From: Paramecium sonneborni
Lineage: Eukaryota > Ciliophora > Oligohymenophorea > Peniculida > Parameciidae
Assembly: GCA_905182985.1 (NCBI GenBank)
Contig: CAJJDN010000148.1
Span: forward strand, 124,001 to 188,000
Length of the DNA: 64,000 nucleotides
Direction: 5' to 3'
Positions within the stretch are counted from its first letter, which is position 1; the number at the start of each line of letters is the position of its first letter. The notes beneath the pieces are model-generated. The model had not been told where the DNA came from. It worked only from the letters and a program-made list of their open reading frames with translations, and ran no database searches. A program made the position numbers and the translations under genes. Positions 12,704-24,822 of this stretch are shown one piece after another.

Positions 12704-14911
12704 ATGAAGTTGTTCCTACTTTTATTAATAATCATTTTAGCTACCTAAGCCAGAAAAATCATTAAAAAACATGTCAAAAGTGAAAAACACACTAAATAAT
12801 CTGATTTTGATACAAATTAATTAAATAGCGATGATTTCATTGATAAATTTAGTGAATCTGACATCTAAATTCCAGAACATTTATCTATGGATGATGACAT
12901 TATAGATATCATCAATTAACAGTCTATTGAATACGAAGTTTAAAGTCTAAATCAAAATGATAATTAACAACAATAAGAACATATTTCATAATCTTAATAA
13001 TCTATATCTGAATAATCAGATTAGGTAGATTTAGAATAAATTGAGTTTGATTAATTACTTCAATAATTAGCAAATGAAAATCAAGACTTTGAAATCCCTA
13101 CTATTCAAGATCACACTACTTTACATTAAGAATAACTTAATACAAAATCTGAAGAATCTATTGAAAATCAATAAGATCCACAATCAAATTATTAAACTAA
13201 TGAAATTATTTATCCCATTCCTATAATTAATGATTAATAGACTCAATAATAATTCGATTAATTTTAATAATCTGATACTAATGATATCAATAAAGATCAA
13301 TAAGAAGACATATAAATTCCAATTCAAGTAGATGAAATAAATGTAAATAATTAACCAGATCCTGAATTAATTGAAGAAGTAATCAATAATCAGAAAGAAA
13401 CTGAAATTATAGATGAAAACAATAATTAATTAGAAACTGAAATAAAAATTACAGAATCATCAGAGTAAATTAATGATAATCAAGACATATTAATATCTTA
13501 AACTGAATCGAATTTTGAAAATAAAATAGAAGAAGAGATAATTAATCCATAATAAGAAGATAATAAAAACGAATCCTCAAATGCAGAAGAATTAGATTAG
13601 ACTGCTGAATAATAATTAAACAATCAATAAGAAAATTAAATTATTGAGGAAATTATCATTGATTAACAATTTAATTAAGATATCAATCAATAATAATCTG
13701 AACAATTAATTATTGAATAAAATGATGAATCAAATTAAATTCTAGAAAATATTCCTGATACCTAAGATGAGACACCAAATAATATTCCAGATATTGAAGA
13801 AAATATATAATAATCTTAAATCTTAGATGAAAATGTCTAATAAATAGAAATTTAAGATAATGTAGAACCAATTATAGAAAATAATATTGATAATTAATAA
13901 ATTAATTAGGAGTATGATAATTAATAATAAGAATAAGAATATAATAATTAATAATAGGAATAAGAATATAATAATTAATAATAAGAATAAGAATATAATA
14001 ATTAATAATAAGAATAGGAATATAATAATTAATAATAGGAATAAGAATATAATAATTAATAATAAGAATAAGAATAACATAATTAATAATAGGAATAAGA
14101 ATAACATAATTAATAGTAAGAATAAGAATATAATAATTAATAGTAAGAATAAGAGTAAATTCCAAAAGATTAAGTATATATTAATAATTAAGATAATATT
14201 TAAAATGAAAATGCATAATTCATTTCAGAGTAGATTAAGCTTAATCAGAATTAAAATGAAATTGAATAAAATTTAGAATAAGAATAATAGATTGATATGT
14301 AAATTCTCAATAATTAATAAAATGAAGATTTAACAAATACAGAAAATTAAGAAAATAATGAGAATATTTTAATTGATCCTCATTAAAGAGAGTATGATAT
14401 AAATTATGGACATTTGAATCATGAACACGATCATGATCATAATCATGATCATAATCATAATCATTATGATCATCATCATCATCATAATCATAATCATCAT
14501 GATCATTAAAATGATATTCATGAATCTCATGATCACAATTAAGTTAAAGAAGATAGTAATTAATAAGGATAATAAAATTCTGATTAGGATTCTTCTAATT
14601 CAATACCATAATAGTAATAACTTTCATGTTCTTTTGATGATAAATCTTCATGTTCAGGATATACTGAGACATAAATTAATTCAGGAGTAGAAACTATAAA
14701 TTAGACCCAAAATAAAGAGGAATTTATGGAATACGTTTTAGTATAATTTGCTTTATCATAATATTATATAAATTCTCCATTATTATTTTGGGGAATCTCA
14801 GCAAATGTTTTTCTACTTTCTTTAATAGTGTTAAAAAATATTTTAACTAAAAAATAGATTCCATTTTAAGTATTATTAAAATATTAAAATTTAGACTTAG
14901 ATTAGTAATGA
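12704..14911 (+). CDS. Gln/Glu/Asn-rich secretory-pathway protein with His/Asp cluster and C-terminal TM
   Basis: Seen: 736 codons in one exon. Signal peptide MKLFLLLLIIILATQA. Then about 380 residues rich in Gln, Glu, Asn, Asp and Ile; nine tandem 9-residue repeats (consensus EYNNQQQEQ, residues about 403-483); more acidic sequence; a His/Asp/Asn cluster (about residues 570-611, such as HEHDHDHNHDHNHNHYDHHH); a short Ser/Cys-containing stretch; and a hydrophobic helix near 14777-14835 (LLFWGISANVFLLSLIVL). Most Gln codons are TAA/TAG. No known domain. Inference: the His/Asp cluster could bind divalent metal in the secretory lumen or at the surface. An alternative 3' end by splicing is described separately. 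Confidence 0.75.
13910..14152 (+). repeat. Nine 27-bp tandem repeats encoding EYNNQQQEQ
   Basis: The unit gaatataataattaataata plus 7 nt is repeated nine times in frame. Variants: the first unit has EYDN and two units have EQHN. Purine third-position changes (taataa/taatag, aag/agg) are mostly silent. It lies inside the Gln-rich protein gene. Confidence 0.9.
14411..14536 (+). repeat. CAT/GAT/AAT codon-rich tract (His/Asp/Asn cluster)
   Basis: A run of cat, gat, cac and aat codons gives about 20 His within 42 residues. It resembles His-rich metal-binding loops of zinc transporters and His-rich Ca-binding proteins, but here it sits in an otherwise low-complexity protein. Confidence 0.8.
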
Positions 14912-14957
14912 ATAATATAATGAAGAAAATGCTGACAATTCATAATTTTAATTATAA

Positions 14958-15262
14958 ATGAGCCAATTAGACAATTCATTATTAGAAATAAAGACAAAAT
15001 TAGATACTCTAACAAACTCTTATCAAAAAATGTAGATTAATCATCAATCAATAAACTAAAGTAATTTATGATTAAAATTTAAATAGTTATAAATGATTTT
15101 TAGACAAAAGTATTAGCTAATTTGGAAAAAAGAAAATTAAAAGAATCTTGTAAATCTCTTAATGAAAGCAATGAAGATGATGCAGGAATAAGATAAAAAA
15201 GAACATAAACTCAAGTTAAACCTCGATAACGTCCAACGACACCAATTTCAAGATAATATTGA
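14958..15262 (+). CDS. Small coiled-coil-like protein, 92 residues (possibly 3' part of the upstream gene)
   Basis: Seen: MSQLDNSLLEIKTKLDTL has heptad-like spacing. One 26-nt intron leaves 279 nt. The C-terminus is basic and Thr/Pro-rich (RTQTQVKPRQRPTTPISRQ) before TGA. No family was recognised. If the GTA...TAG 25-mer just before the stop of the upstream Gln-rich gene is spliced, its frame continues into this one, making this the cytoplasmic tail of that protein. I cannot decide between the two from sequence alone. Confidence 0.5.
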
Positions 15263-15378
15263 TTATGTATATTAAATTTAAGGTATAAAACCATTACTAA
15301 TAACATCTTATTATGATTGTAATCAGATTTGTGGATTTGTTGTAGCAACATAATATTTAATATTAAATTAAAAATAAA

Positions 15379-16958
15379 ATGGAAATAGAGGAAAAGTATA
15401 ACTTATTAATAATTGGTGGAGGACCTGCCTCTGTTAAATTTTTATACAATTTATTTAGAACATCTAGGTAGTTTTAAATATAAATAAGACTGCCTGAATA
15501 TTTGAATGGATTAGGTATAGGAATAGTGGAGAAAGGGAAATGTTTTGGTTCTGGAAATTTAGAGAATAAAATGAATTACACAACATATCCAGCAAGTGAA
15601 CTGTTGAAATTAATGTACTTTCATAAAACAAATTAAATGATATCATTTTGTAAAGATCTAACAGATACACAGGCATATAAGACACTTGTTTAATATGGAG
15701 AGAAATGCCCTCCAAAATCATTAGCAGGATTCTTTTTAAGATTGTTAGGAAGTGTATTATTGAAACATATATACACATTAAAAAAATTGCAAATATTTCA
15801 TTCCCAAAGAGAAGCACTAACAATTAGATTGTTGGCTGATGGATGGTTTTAAATAAGAACATAGAGTTTATCGTATGATTTTTGACATAATTTATAGAGC
15901 TGATACTCAAATCAAAGATAAGTACCGAACAATAAAAGCAAGAGTACATTAAATAAATAATATTTTAAGCATATATTACTTTGTACAGGTAGAGAGTAAA
16001 CTCCAGCAGATATATTTTGTTAAGAATAAGGATTAATAGAAACTCTTAAATAAAATCCTAGACATATAGTAGGAAGTGGATAAAAAGCATTTGAATGTGC
16101 AGAATTATTACTTAATGGTCCTGTTATGTATATTAATAATGAATAAATAAATGCTTATACATAAAAAGTATATACATGTCCAATTTGTAAATCATTGAAA
16201 TGTTCATGTTTTGGATCACTTATACCATAAAAATACATTTGGCATCACACAGTAAGACATAATAATAAAAGGATGTTGCATTGTCAGAATATAAGAAGGG
16301 AGAGTTGAAAATTCATTTTAGTAAATTTCCAAGACCATACTTCAGTAATTATTAGAATGATTATATAACAATACCTGAGTAATAGACAAATAAAAAAGGA
16401 GAGGCAAATTATTTAACTGGATTGAGGGGTAAGTCAAAAATGTTATTTCTAAAAATGCTTGCAACTTAAGAAATTCGTGTATAATTATGTTAAGAAGATC
16501 CTAATTCAAATTAATTTATAGATGGAAAAGAATGCAAAAGTAAATAAATAGAAATAAAGGATACTGATGGAAATTAGATATAATTTTAATATAGTTTTGG
16601 ATTATATTAATTGGATGACAAAGGCAGATTAAAAACATAAAAGGGTAGTCTTAGAAATATTTATTGTTATGGTTCTAATTGCATAACATAAGAATAATTA
16701 GAAAGGGGATGTTAAGATGAATATGGAGATTGCAGTTTAGAATTTGATGAGTATGATTTATTCTTTGTTAACATAAAGAATGAAATCAATATTCAATGGT
16801 TTGATAATAATGAATTTCCATTAACTGCTTAATCTAATGTTTCTAAAGGTGGTGATTTTGATTCAGATCCAAGTGTACATTCTGAAGTAGTAGAGACAGA
16901 AACATATGCTTTAAATTAATTATAAGAACAATTCAAATAAAAAAGAAAAAAGAAATGA
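15379..16958 (+). CDS. FAD-dependent oxidoreductase-like protein with Cys-rich C-terminal region
   Basis: Seen: start MEIEEKYNLLIIGGGPASV, a Rossmann FAD motif (GGGPAS). Later come KARHILLCTGREQTP, the LCTG strand typical of FAD/NAD(P) oxidoreductases, and GSGQKAFECAELLL, a second nucleotide-binding-like glycine loop. Then CPICKSLKCSCFG and a C-terminal domain with CYGSNC and CQDEYGDC. Introns of 25, 26 and 20 nt leave 1,509 nt, 502 residues. Known: the paired Rossmann motifs resemble flavin-dependent monooxygenase/FAD_NAD_binding families. The substrate cannot be inferred. The tail is Gln/Lys-rich. Oddity: CPIC/CSC Cys clusters inside an oxidoreductase suggest a bound metal or an added module. 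Confidence 0.7.
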
Positions 16959-17030
16959 TGATTCAAATAGATATATTTTATTATATAGATTGTTAAATAC
17001 ATATTATTAAAGAAAATTAAGAATCTATAA

Positions 17031-19712
17031 TCAATCTTTAACTTCATCTTCTTCCTCTTCTTCTTTTATTTTAAAACAATCTTAATCAATTTTATTTTCT
17101 CTATAAAGATTAATCATTATCTTTTTATCAATCTATTCATCAAATAACAGTTCAAATCGATTATTTTCTAAAATGTTGTCAGGAATAAACACTTTTTTAT
17201 TAAGAGGCCATTCCTCAAAGAAAGGAGGAGGAAATATTGGATCTATAACAATTCTATATATTAATCTCTTTACTATTACCTAAATAAATTCTCAATAAGG
17301 GTTGGAATTATCTTACTCAAAAGTGGACATGATAATTCCAGACATGGATTTGTATTTGCTTCTATAAGCCAAAGTTTAAAATTATCATCTATCATAAAAT
17401 CTAATCCAAAAAGCTAATTTATAATTTATACTTCGTTTTACTTCAAAACTATTAGATCTTCTTTATTAATCAATCTTTCCATAAGATGCCTTCATTAAAT
17501 CTAAAGCTATTTATTTCATTTTTGGATATATATCAATAAAAAAATTCAATTTTTAATCCTTATAAAATATATCCAAATATCTTTAGTATTCTAAAAATGA
17601 AATCTTATTTCCCTATTCAAATTTACCATAATCTTCATCTTTTGATTACACTGCATCATTTGTTAAATGAATATATATTTGTTTAAACATTTTGTTGTAA
17701 ATTCTTTTGAAGAGGTTCTTATATATCCTTCCTAATACCAATATCCCTTTAAAATTCCATTCTATGATGTCAAAAGCATATAACATCTAATATCAAACTT
17801 TCTCTTATTATATAAAAATGGATTATCAATGTATTATTATATTATATAAGTTCTCTATCTACCATCTGGTTACTCTTCCATTATAAACTTATTAATATCT
17901 AACAAATCCTAACAAACTGTGATCCCATTTCCTCTATTCGAACATTCTCCAGGTTTTACAATCCATAAACTTATTGGTCTTATCTTCTTATCTCTCTTAT
18001 AATTCATTTATAACTTCTTTTCTTATTCTTTCATTTCCTCTTGTCTTTTGTTATAATAATCTATAAATTTTATATATTCAGGATCTGTTATCCCTTATTA
18101 AATATGAAAAGTTCTTGGAATATACTTTGTGTACTCTTCCTTTATTATTTTCATATAATTCCTCATGTTGTAAAATAAGGCCTTTTTATTTCCCAAATGC
18201 CAATTGTCTTACATATGGTTGTGCATTTTATTGTTTCTACTTTCTATTTTAGTTTATGTGTGAAACTAATATAAAAACAATATTATACTCCTTTAATATC
18301 TAACAGCAGTTTTTCAGAATAATCACTAAACACTAATTAAGACTCACATTTATTGTTATTCTTCATATAACCTAATATTTTTTAGAGGTCTATTAAATTG
18401 AATAATTTCTTTAATTAATTTAAATTATTAATTTAATATTAAGGTTATTTGACTTATTAAGCTATATTTAAAAGGGGAATTTATCTATGTATAATATTGA
18501 TTTCCAAATCTGAATTACTTGAATCAGTTACTGTATCTTCAATATTTTAAATAAATGATTCATTATTATAATTTAAATCTGAACTTACAACATTAAATGC
18601 TATTAAACTTTCTATACAAATATTTTATTTCAATTATGTCCAAACCATATTGACTTTGGCTAAATCAATTGTTTCGACTTCTTACCACCACCATCGTTAA
18701 CGAAATAGATTTTTTATCAAACTAGAATTGTTTCCTTTTCCAACAAAAAAATAATATGCTGGAATTTCCATTTTCTAAGGAGATTGAATTGATTAATTGT
18801 TGGAAAAATTTATTTTGTTTAAAAAACATCTATATTATGTATATCTCTATTATAATTTATCTTTTAAATGATTTGATCTATTATTTGGAAAACTTAAATT
18901 CTATTATTTTGAAAAGTTATTTTATTAAAAATCTTATTTAATAGTTATATTAAATTATTATTAGATTGTTTAAGTTAATCTTTTCTTATTCTTTAATTAA
19001 AGTTTCTTATCTTATAAATCTATCATATTAGATTTAGATTACTAAATTTCAGAAACTTTGTTATGATTTTAAAGTTATTTTCTCTCTCTTTCTTAATTCT
19101 ATTTAGGATTTTAGATTGTTTATTTTTAAGTTTTTTAACTTTTTGATTTTGATCGCTGTTTTGAAGAATCAGATCTGTTAGTAAAATTTTAGTTTTACAA
19201 ATTTTTATAAATAAATGGGGTTGATGATGTTCTACATATTTTATCATTTTCTGGTTATTAAGCTAATGACTATAAATTACTATTTTTTTGAATCCTTGGA
19301 GTTATTAATTTACTACTTTTCGATGAGTAAAGGTCATTTAATTCCTTCTATGTACATTATATCCTAATAATTGGCTTCTTTGAAATTATCTACAACGAAG
19401 GTAAAATATTTTTAGATTCTATTGAAAATGTGATTATAAATTACATTTTTCAATTTCTGAATAATTTAGACCATGTTTTTGGTTATAGAAGGGATGTTCT
19501 TCTTTGATTTCTGGATATAATCCTTTGTTATTTGAGAAGGTTTAATTTCTGAGTAGATTCTTAATTTGGTTTTTGTTATTGGTAACAATTGCTTTTGATA
19601 CCAAGCATAGCAAAATGTCCTCTGAATGATTTGGAAGTAGTTTATTCGTTTAGATATTATTTGTATAATCAATTCTTTATGTTTAAGGGACATTCTATTT
19701 AGGATTTTGCAT
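17031..19712 (-). CDS. Tubulin tyrosine ligase-like (TTLL) enzyme with long N-terminal extension
   Basis: Seen: the catalytic region begins near 18771 with PAYYFFVGKGNNSSLIKNLF and VWTQLKQ. It contains KPGECSNRGNGI, FDIRCYMLL, GYWYQEGYIRTSS, YIHLTNDAVQ, GLDFMIDDNFKLWLIEAN and TNPCLELSCP. These are the TTLL ATP-grasp blocks with the Mg/ATP ligands (IEANTNPC). The C-terminus is Glu-rich. Upstream, an open Ser/Gln/Lys-rich frame extends to ATG at 19712 through a 26-nt intron (19419-19444), adding about 300 residues. Known: TTLLs add Glu, Gly or Tyr to tubulin. Paramecium and Tetrahymena have many. Inference: axonemal or cortical microtubule modification; the basic extension may bind microtubules. 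Glutamylase versus glycylase cannot be decided here. Confidence 0.9.
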
Positions 19713-19881
19713 TGAATACAAATCTTTAGTTTCATTCAAAGATTCTGAGAATTTTGATTTGTATCGAAGTTGGAAGATCATAATATTATTAATTTTATTA
19801 ATTAATCTCAGTCATTTAAATAGTTAGAAGCAATATTAATTTTAGATGTTAAATTGAATTCATGTTCATCAATAAAATATT

Positions 19882-21338
19882 TCAAATAGAACCTTCCTTC
19901 TGTTTATCCTTCCCCTCATAAAACTTAATATATTGACTAACCATCTCATTCACCTTAGGTTGTGTGACTTCTTAACTATCTTTTTTGATCAATTTACTCA
20001 AAAAGTAAAATCCAAGTACTAACAATATAACAACTATAACAGTTATAATCACCATGTAAAGAGTAAATGATTCATCTACATTAGGAGAGGAATAATCATC
20101 AACTTCAAAACTGCATAATTTGGGAGTTTTTTCAAAACCTATATTTAGATGTTTAATTTACAGTTACAAATCTCTCCAAAAATTCCTTTCCCAGTGATTT
20201 AACCTTTGTAGGTTTATGCATTGACAAGAACTGATGGATATCCATTCATTCCAGCAATCTATTATATATGTAATTAATTTTCCAGTAAAATATTGATTAC
20301 GTTTGTATCATTTTTGGTTGGTAAAGAAGTATTTTAATCAACAAAGGAATCATCAAAACAATTTTTAATTTCCTATTTAGGAATCCCTACCATATCCATC
20401 ACTTATTAACTACAAACTGAATAGGATTAAACTCTGGTACATTTGAAATTGAATTGATCCTATTTTTATATCTAATATTTACCATATATTCAAACCATTT
20501 TTAAGGATATTTTTAAAATATACATGTTTCTCTTAAGACCTCATTGACTACATCTTTTCCAGTTCCAATAGCATCACCATCAGGATCAAATGCGCAATAT
20601 CTATTTTAGCATATACAATCAGGATTAGTTTCATTATTTTTATAAGATTCTGATTAAAAATTCATTATCGAATATACAAGAGTGTAATTAATGTTTTGAT
20701 CTTAAAGTTTAATATAATATGGTTTAAAGTCATCAATAATTTTGAAAGACTCCCTATCTTATAAATTTAATCCAAATATAACAGATACAATTTCTGATTT
20801 GACAACATCAAATTTTAAAAGTAACATAATCTTTTCATCATTAGTATCAGCTATTGAATAATTCCATGCTTTATTTTATAATTAATCAAAATGTTTTTTT
20901 TTAATGAATATGGAAGGTATTTATACCTAAAATAAAACTTAATATATTAACCTAATATCCATAACCATCATCAGCCATTTCAAAATCAGATTAGAATGGA
21001 TCATCATTATTATTTCCAATAATTGCTAATGAATACCCAGCCTTCTCTGCATTCCTAACCTTTGTAACAAAAGTGCAATCACCTCTTTCTATTAAAATAA
21101 ATTAAGCTCCATAAGTAGGTTAGAGATCACTACATCCATTTTTAGGTATAGCCATATCTACTGCTCCCATTAAACGATGTCCAAATGGTATTATTCTATT
21201 TTTCATACAATATATAAACTACCCAAAGTTGGCAATACTATAATCAATATTCTCTGTTATTAGATTTGGTGGTCTAATAACCTTTAACTTACATTAAATC
21301 AAACTCATAATGCATATGATTAGGAGAATATTATACAT
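19882..21338 (-). CDS. Vacuolar sorting receptor-like protein (PA domain, type I membrane)
   Basis: Seen: signal peptide MYNILLIICIMSLIQC. PA domain with IANFGQF, MGAVDMAIPKNGCSD, LIERGDCTFVTKVRNAEKAG and IIGNNND. Then a Cys-rich, thioredoxin-like middle with CICQNRYCAFDPDGDAIGTG and VNEVLRETC, and GKGIFGEICNCKLN. One TM helix follows (MVIITVIVVILLVLGFYFL) with a short cytosolic tail ending KQKEGSI. Known: plant and protist VSRs share PA, central and Cys-rich regions plus a sorting tail, and carry hydrolases from the TGN to vacuoles. Inference: cargo receptor for lysosome, food vacuole or dense-core granules. A second upstream ATG (21359) is possible. Confidence 0.8.
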
Positions 21339-21488
21339 TATTTAAAATAAATATGCCATACATTATTACTTTTGAATCAGATTAATACAATAAATTAATG
21401 CACAAAATGAAGAAAGAGATTTGTTACAATCATCTAAATTATTATTTACAAAGTAAGCAATTCCATTTTTTCTAAAATTTTAATTGTC

Positions 21489-22034
21489 ATGTATTATATT
21501 GATTTTTTCGTAAGTAGAAGTGACTTTTACAAAAAACCATTCCCTAATATTGGATTAAAATCAATTGAAGAGTTTTTCTCAGATATAACAGATTAGAAAA
21601 AAAGTTAACAAACATTAGGATTATCTTTAGATGATAAAATAAAATAACAAACCATTTTGCATGATTAGAACTAATTAGATTCAAAACAATTGTAGGAGGA
21701 ATCAAAAATTAAAATCCCAAATTAAGTTATTTTAAAGGAGTTAAGTGTCAAGTCTCAAGATTCTTAAAACTTAAATAAAAAATTAATACTTTTCAAAGGT
21801 GCTAAAACAGTAAAATAATTGGTTGGCAAAATACTTCATATAAAAAATTATAGTAAATCATAAGGGAAAAAAAGAAAGAATGTTAAATGCACATGTAAAA
21901 AGAATCAATGTTTTAATCTTTATTGTGGGTGTTATCAAATATAAAAACATTGCACAAAATCATGTAAATGCAAAAAAATCGAATGCCACAATATGCCAAA
22001 TACAGATTCCCAATTATATCAATAGTCGCAATGA
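21489..22034 (+). CDS. Single CXC (tesmin/TSO1-type) domain protein
   Basis: Seen: an intron-free frame of 181 residues. The C-terminal motif is KRKNVKCTCKKNQCFNLYCG followed by CYQIQKHCTKSCKCKKIECHN, matching one CXC/CRC half (C.C....C....C.C......C...C.C..C). Canonical LIN54/TSO1 proteins have two such halves joined by RNPxAFxPK; only one is present here. The rest is Lys/Gln-rich and disordered. Known: CXC halves bind Zn and insert tyrosines into the minor groove of CHR DNA elements. Inference: DNA-binding or chromatin protein. Confidence 0.75.
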
Positions 22035-22914
22035 TATTTTTAATTAATATATTTAAATCTCTATTCATATACTTTATTATATTTCAGTTGTACTAGATCT
22101 TTTTTTAGTTTTATATTTTTATTAAACTGCATAAAAATTTAGTTTCAATTATAATTGATTATCTACTAGAAATAAAGTGTCTCTATACATCTTAGATACT
22201 TAATTATATTGAGTCTGTAGCAACCTATAATTTTTAATCATTTTTAAATAGAAAGCCAATATATTATATTTATTAAAAATTTTTGTTATTTTAATAAATT
22301 CTATTTTATAAAACTATCACAAATCTATGAGTTTTATTGTTATCAAAATAAAGTAGGTATGAAAAATACAAAAGATTAATTTGAATAGTAATAATTCTAA
22401 ATTTATTGATTACTTAATAATGATAATCTAATCTTATTAATATATGATATTATATTTTAGATATACTTTTCAAAAAGTTAGTTTATAATAATATTCAGTA
22501 TTATAAATAAAATAACATTAGGGAAATGTTTATTATTGCTACAATATATGTAAAAATAGAAAATTAATCTATATTGAGTTTATAAATGAACATGAATTCA
22601 ATTTGAGTTAAACTTTTGTTGCTTATTTCTTTGAATTAAAATATTGTAAACAATATTTAACTTAATAATTCATAAAAAATAATTTTAGAATCGTATCTTG
22701 AATATACTAATTTAAATTCATTAACTTTTAGCATTCTACTATATTTTTTTTTTAAAGATGCTTAATCCATATTATTCTTCCTTATTGAATTTTAGATTCA
22801 TATTAAATTGAAGATTAACTAAAAATTACTAATTAGAAATGTACATTATCATATAATTGAAATGATTAGTATAGAGTGTATATATATTAATTTTATGAAT
22901 TTATTAATTATTAT
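22035..22914. other. Long AT-rich intergenic stretch
   Basis: About 0.9 kb without a protein-like frame on either strand, longer than the other gaps between plus-strand genes here. No repeats or RNA-like structure noticed. Confidence 0.45.
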
Positions 22915-24034
22915 ATGCAATTTAAATTGCTTTCTTAAAATCGAGTCCAAACATAACCTACCTATATTCATTCTCTTGATGATAAATCGTTTATAGTGAG
23001 TTATTCTGATAAAACCTTCGAAGCTTATACTGAAGCTAAAAGATATTCACTTAAATAAAACTTTCCATCTGCTCTATGTGGTTATAACATTGGATAAGAC
23101 ACGGTTTTAATTTTGAACTTAATATTTGTAGTGTCTGTTAGGATTAGAAAATGGAAATGGATTAATTGTTAGAATCAGAAATGATAAGGCTGAATTCAAT
23201 CTCTAAGAATGGCGGGAGAAGCAATACAATCTTGCATTTTCTATGGCCATTATCTTTATTGGTATCATCCATAATTTATGAGGCAAAATAAATTAATAAC
23301 AGTACATAGCTGTCCATGAAGATGGGACTTTACTCATACTCGAATAGTCTAATGAACTTCAATTCACTAAATTTACTAAAATTAAATACAAAATAAATAT
23401 AGGCTAAGCATATTTTAATCAAGACTTTGCCATAATTACTTCTGCCAATCTTATTTTCAAATTTAATACCAATCAGATTAGTAATTACGCTCATTATGAA
23501 CTTGATAAATTCAAATAATTAAGTATGTCTTAACTCAAATTATTTGGATAAACCATTAATTAATATGATGATGATTATTGGAAATAATAATGCTAAATCA
23601 ATGGAATCATCTATAAAATGCTTTATCATAACAATTAAATATATCTCATCACTGAGAAGGGATACTTTTATACTTTGCTTCTTTAAACTAATTCCTTTGA
23701 AATTGAAAAAATTGTAGATCTTAGTTTTAATAAACCAATTTAATTGAATTTGATTTCAGATGACTCTCTACATATTTCATTTCAAGGTTCCTAATTATTA
23801 ATGTACAATTTAAAAAATAAAGTAATTTCAACACTATTATCGTAAATTATAAATAAATATTTTAGAATTAAATAAGATAAACAATTGATAGGATCAAGAA
23901 TTGAAAAATAAGATGGTAATTTTCTCATTCTTGTTATTTATCGAAATAAACCATCTAATTTCTTGGAATTATATCCACCAAAATTATGCGATGCTCATGT
24001 TAAATTGATTTCTAGTATAAATTATGCGGAATGA
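22915..24034 (+). CDS. Hypothetical, possibly beta-propeller protein, 356 residues
   Basis: Seen: MQFKLLSQNRVQTQPTYIHS then repeated short beta-like blocks ([96 protein letters not shown]). Such blocks are spaced as in WD-type propellers, but WD/GH signatures are weak. Introns of 28 nt (GTTTTA...GTAG) and 21 nt (GTATCA...GAG) leave a multiple of three. The second intron has an unusual acceptor. Family not recognised with certainty. Confidence 0.55.
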
Positions 24035-24113
24035 ATATTTTATATATATATATATAATATATCTGATAAGTTCTGTGTTGTATTATTTAAATAAAAATAA
24101 TAAAGATATCAAA

Positions 24114-24822
24114 ATGATCAAGGAATATGATTATTTGTTTAAGTTAGTGATTGTTGGTAATTCAGGAGTTGGGAAATCTTCTTTACTTTTAAGATTTTCA
24201 GATGATACATTTAGTGATTCCTATTTAACTACAATCGGTGTAGATTTTAGATTTAAAACCCTTGAAATAGATGGTAAAAAAGTTAAACTACAAATCTGGG
24301 ATACTGCTGGTTAAGAGAGATTTCGAACTATTACAAGTGCTTATTATAAAGTATTCAATAATTTTAACATAAAGGGAGCTGATGGTATTGTTTTAGTTTA
24401 TGATGTATCTTCACTTGCTTCATTTGAAGATATAGACAAATTTTGGATTAATGAAGTAGATTAATATGCAGAAAAAAATGTTGAATTATTATTATTGGGA
24501 AACAAAAGTGATATTGAGGACAAACTGTAATTGCCCATCTCCTCTATAATAGAGTAACTACATAAAAGGCCATAGACTATGCAAGTATAAGGAAAATGGC
24601 ACATATGGAAGTAAGTGCTAAGACTGCTGATTAAGTTTCTAAAGCCTTCCTTTCTTTATCTAGAAAATTGATTGCCAAAAAAGATTCTCAAGGTTCAAAA
24701 GGTACAGGGTATTACAATTTATTAATCTTTTTTTTAGACCTCAAAAAACTTAATAAACATCTGCATAGAAAATTGGTTAACAAAATGAAGAAACTAAAAA
24801 ATAAAAAGATGGATGTTGTTGA
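24114..24822 (+). CDS. Rab family small GTPase (Rab1/Rab8-like)
   Basis: Seen: introns 24351-24374, 24527-24552 and 24709-24737 leave 630 nt, 209 residues. All G motifs are present: GNSGVGKSS (P-loop), [10 protein letters not shown] (switch I Thr), [17 protein letters not shown] (switch II), GNKSD and SAK (base recognition). The C-terminus ends Asp-Gly-Cys-Cys, a digeranylgeranylation site. [11 protein letters not shown] and the IGVDF/ERFRTI RabF motifs are Rab1/8-like. Known: cycles between GDP and GTP and directs vesicle tethering, in the ER-Golgi or exocytic step for this subgroup. Start ATG at 24114 gives MIKEYDYLF. Confidence 0.95.

Noticed and set aside
13823..14276. Long Leu/Ile-rich and Asn/Ile/Lys-rich open frames over the 27-bp repeats
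   Set aside because: They are off-frame or opposite-strand shadows of the EYNNQQQEQ repeat, whose frame continues from a signal peptide to a TM helix.
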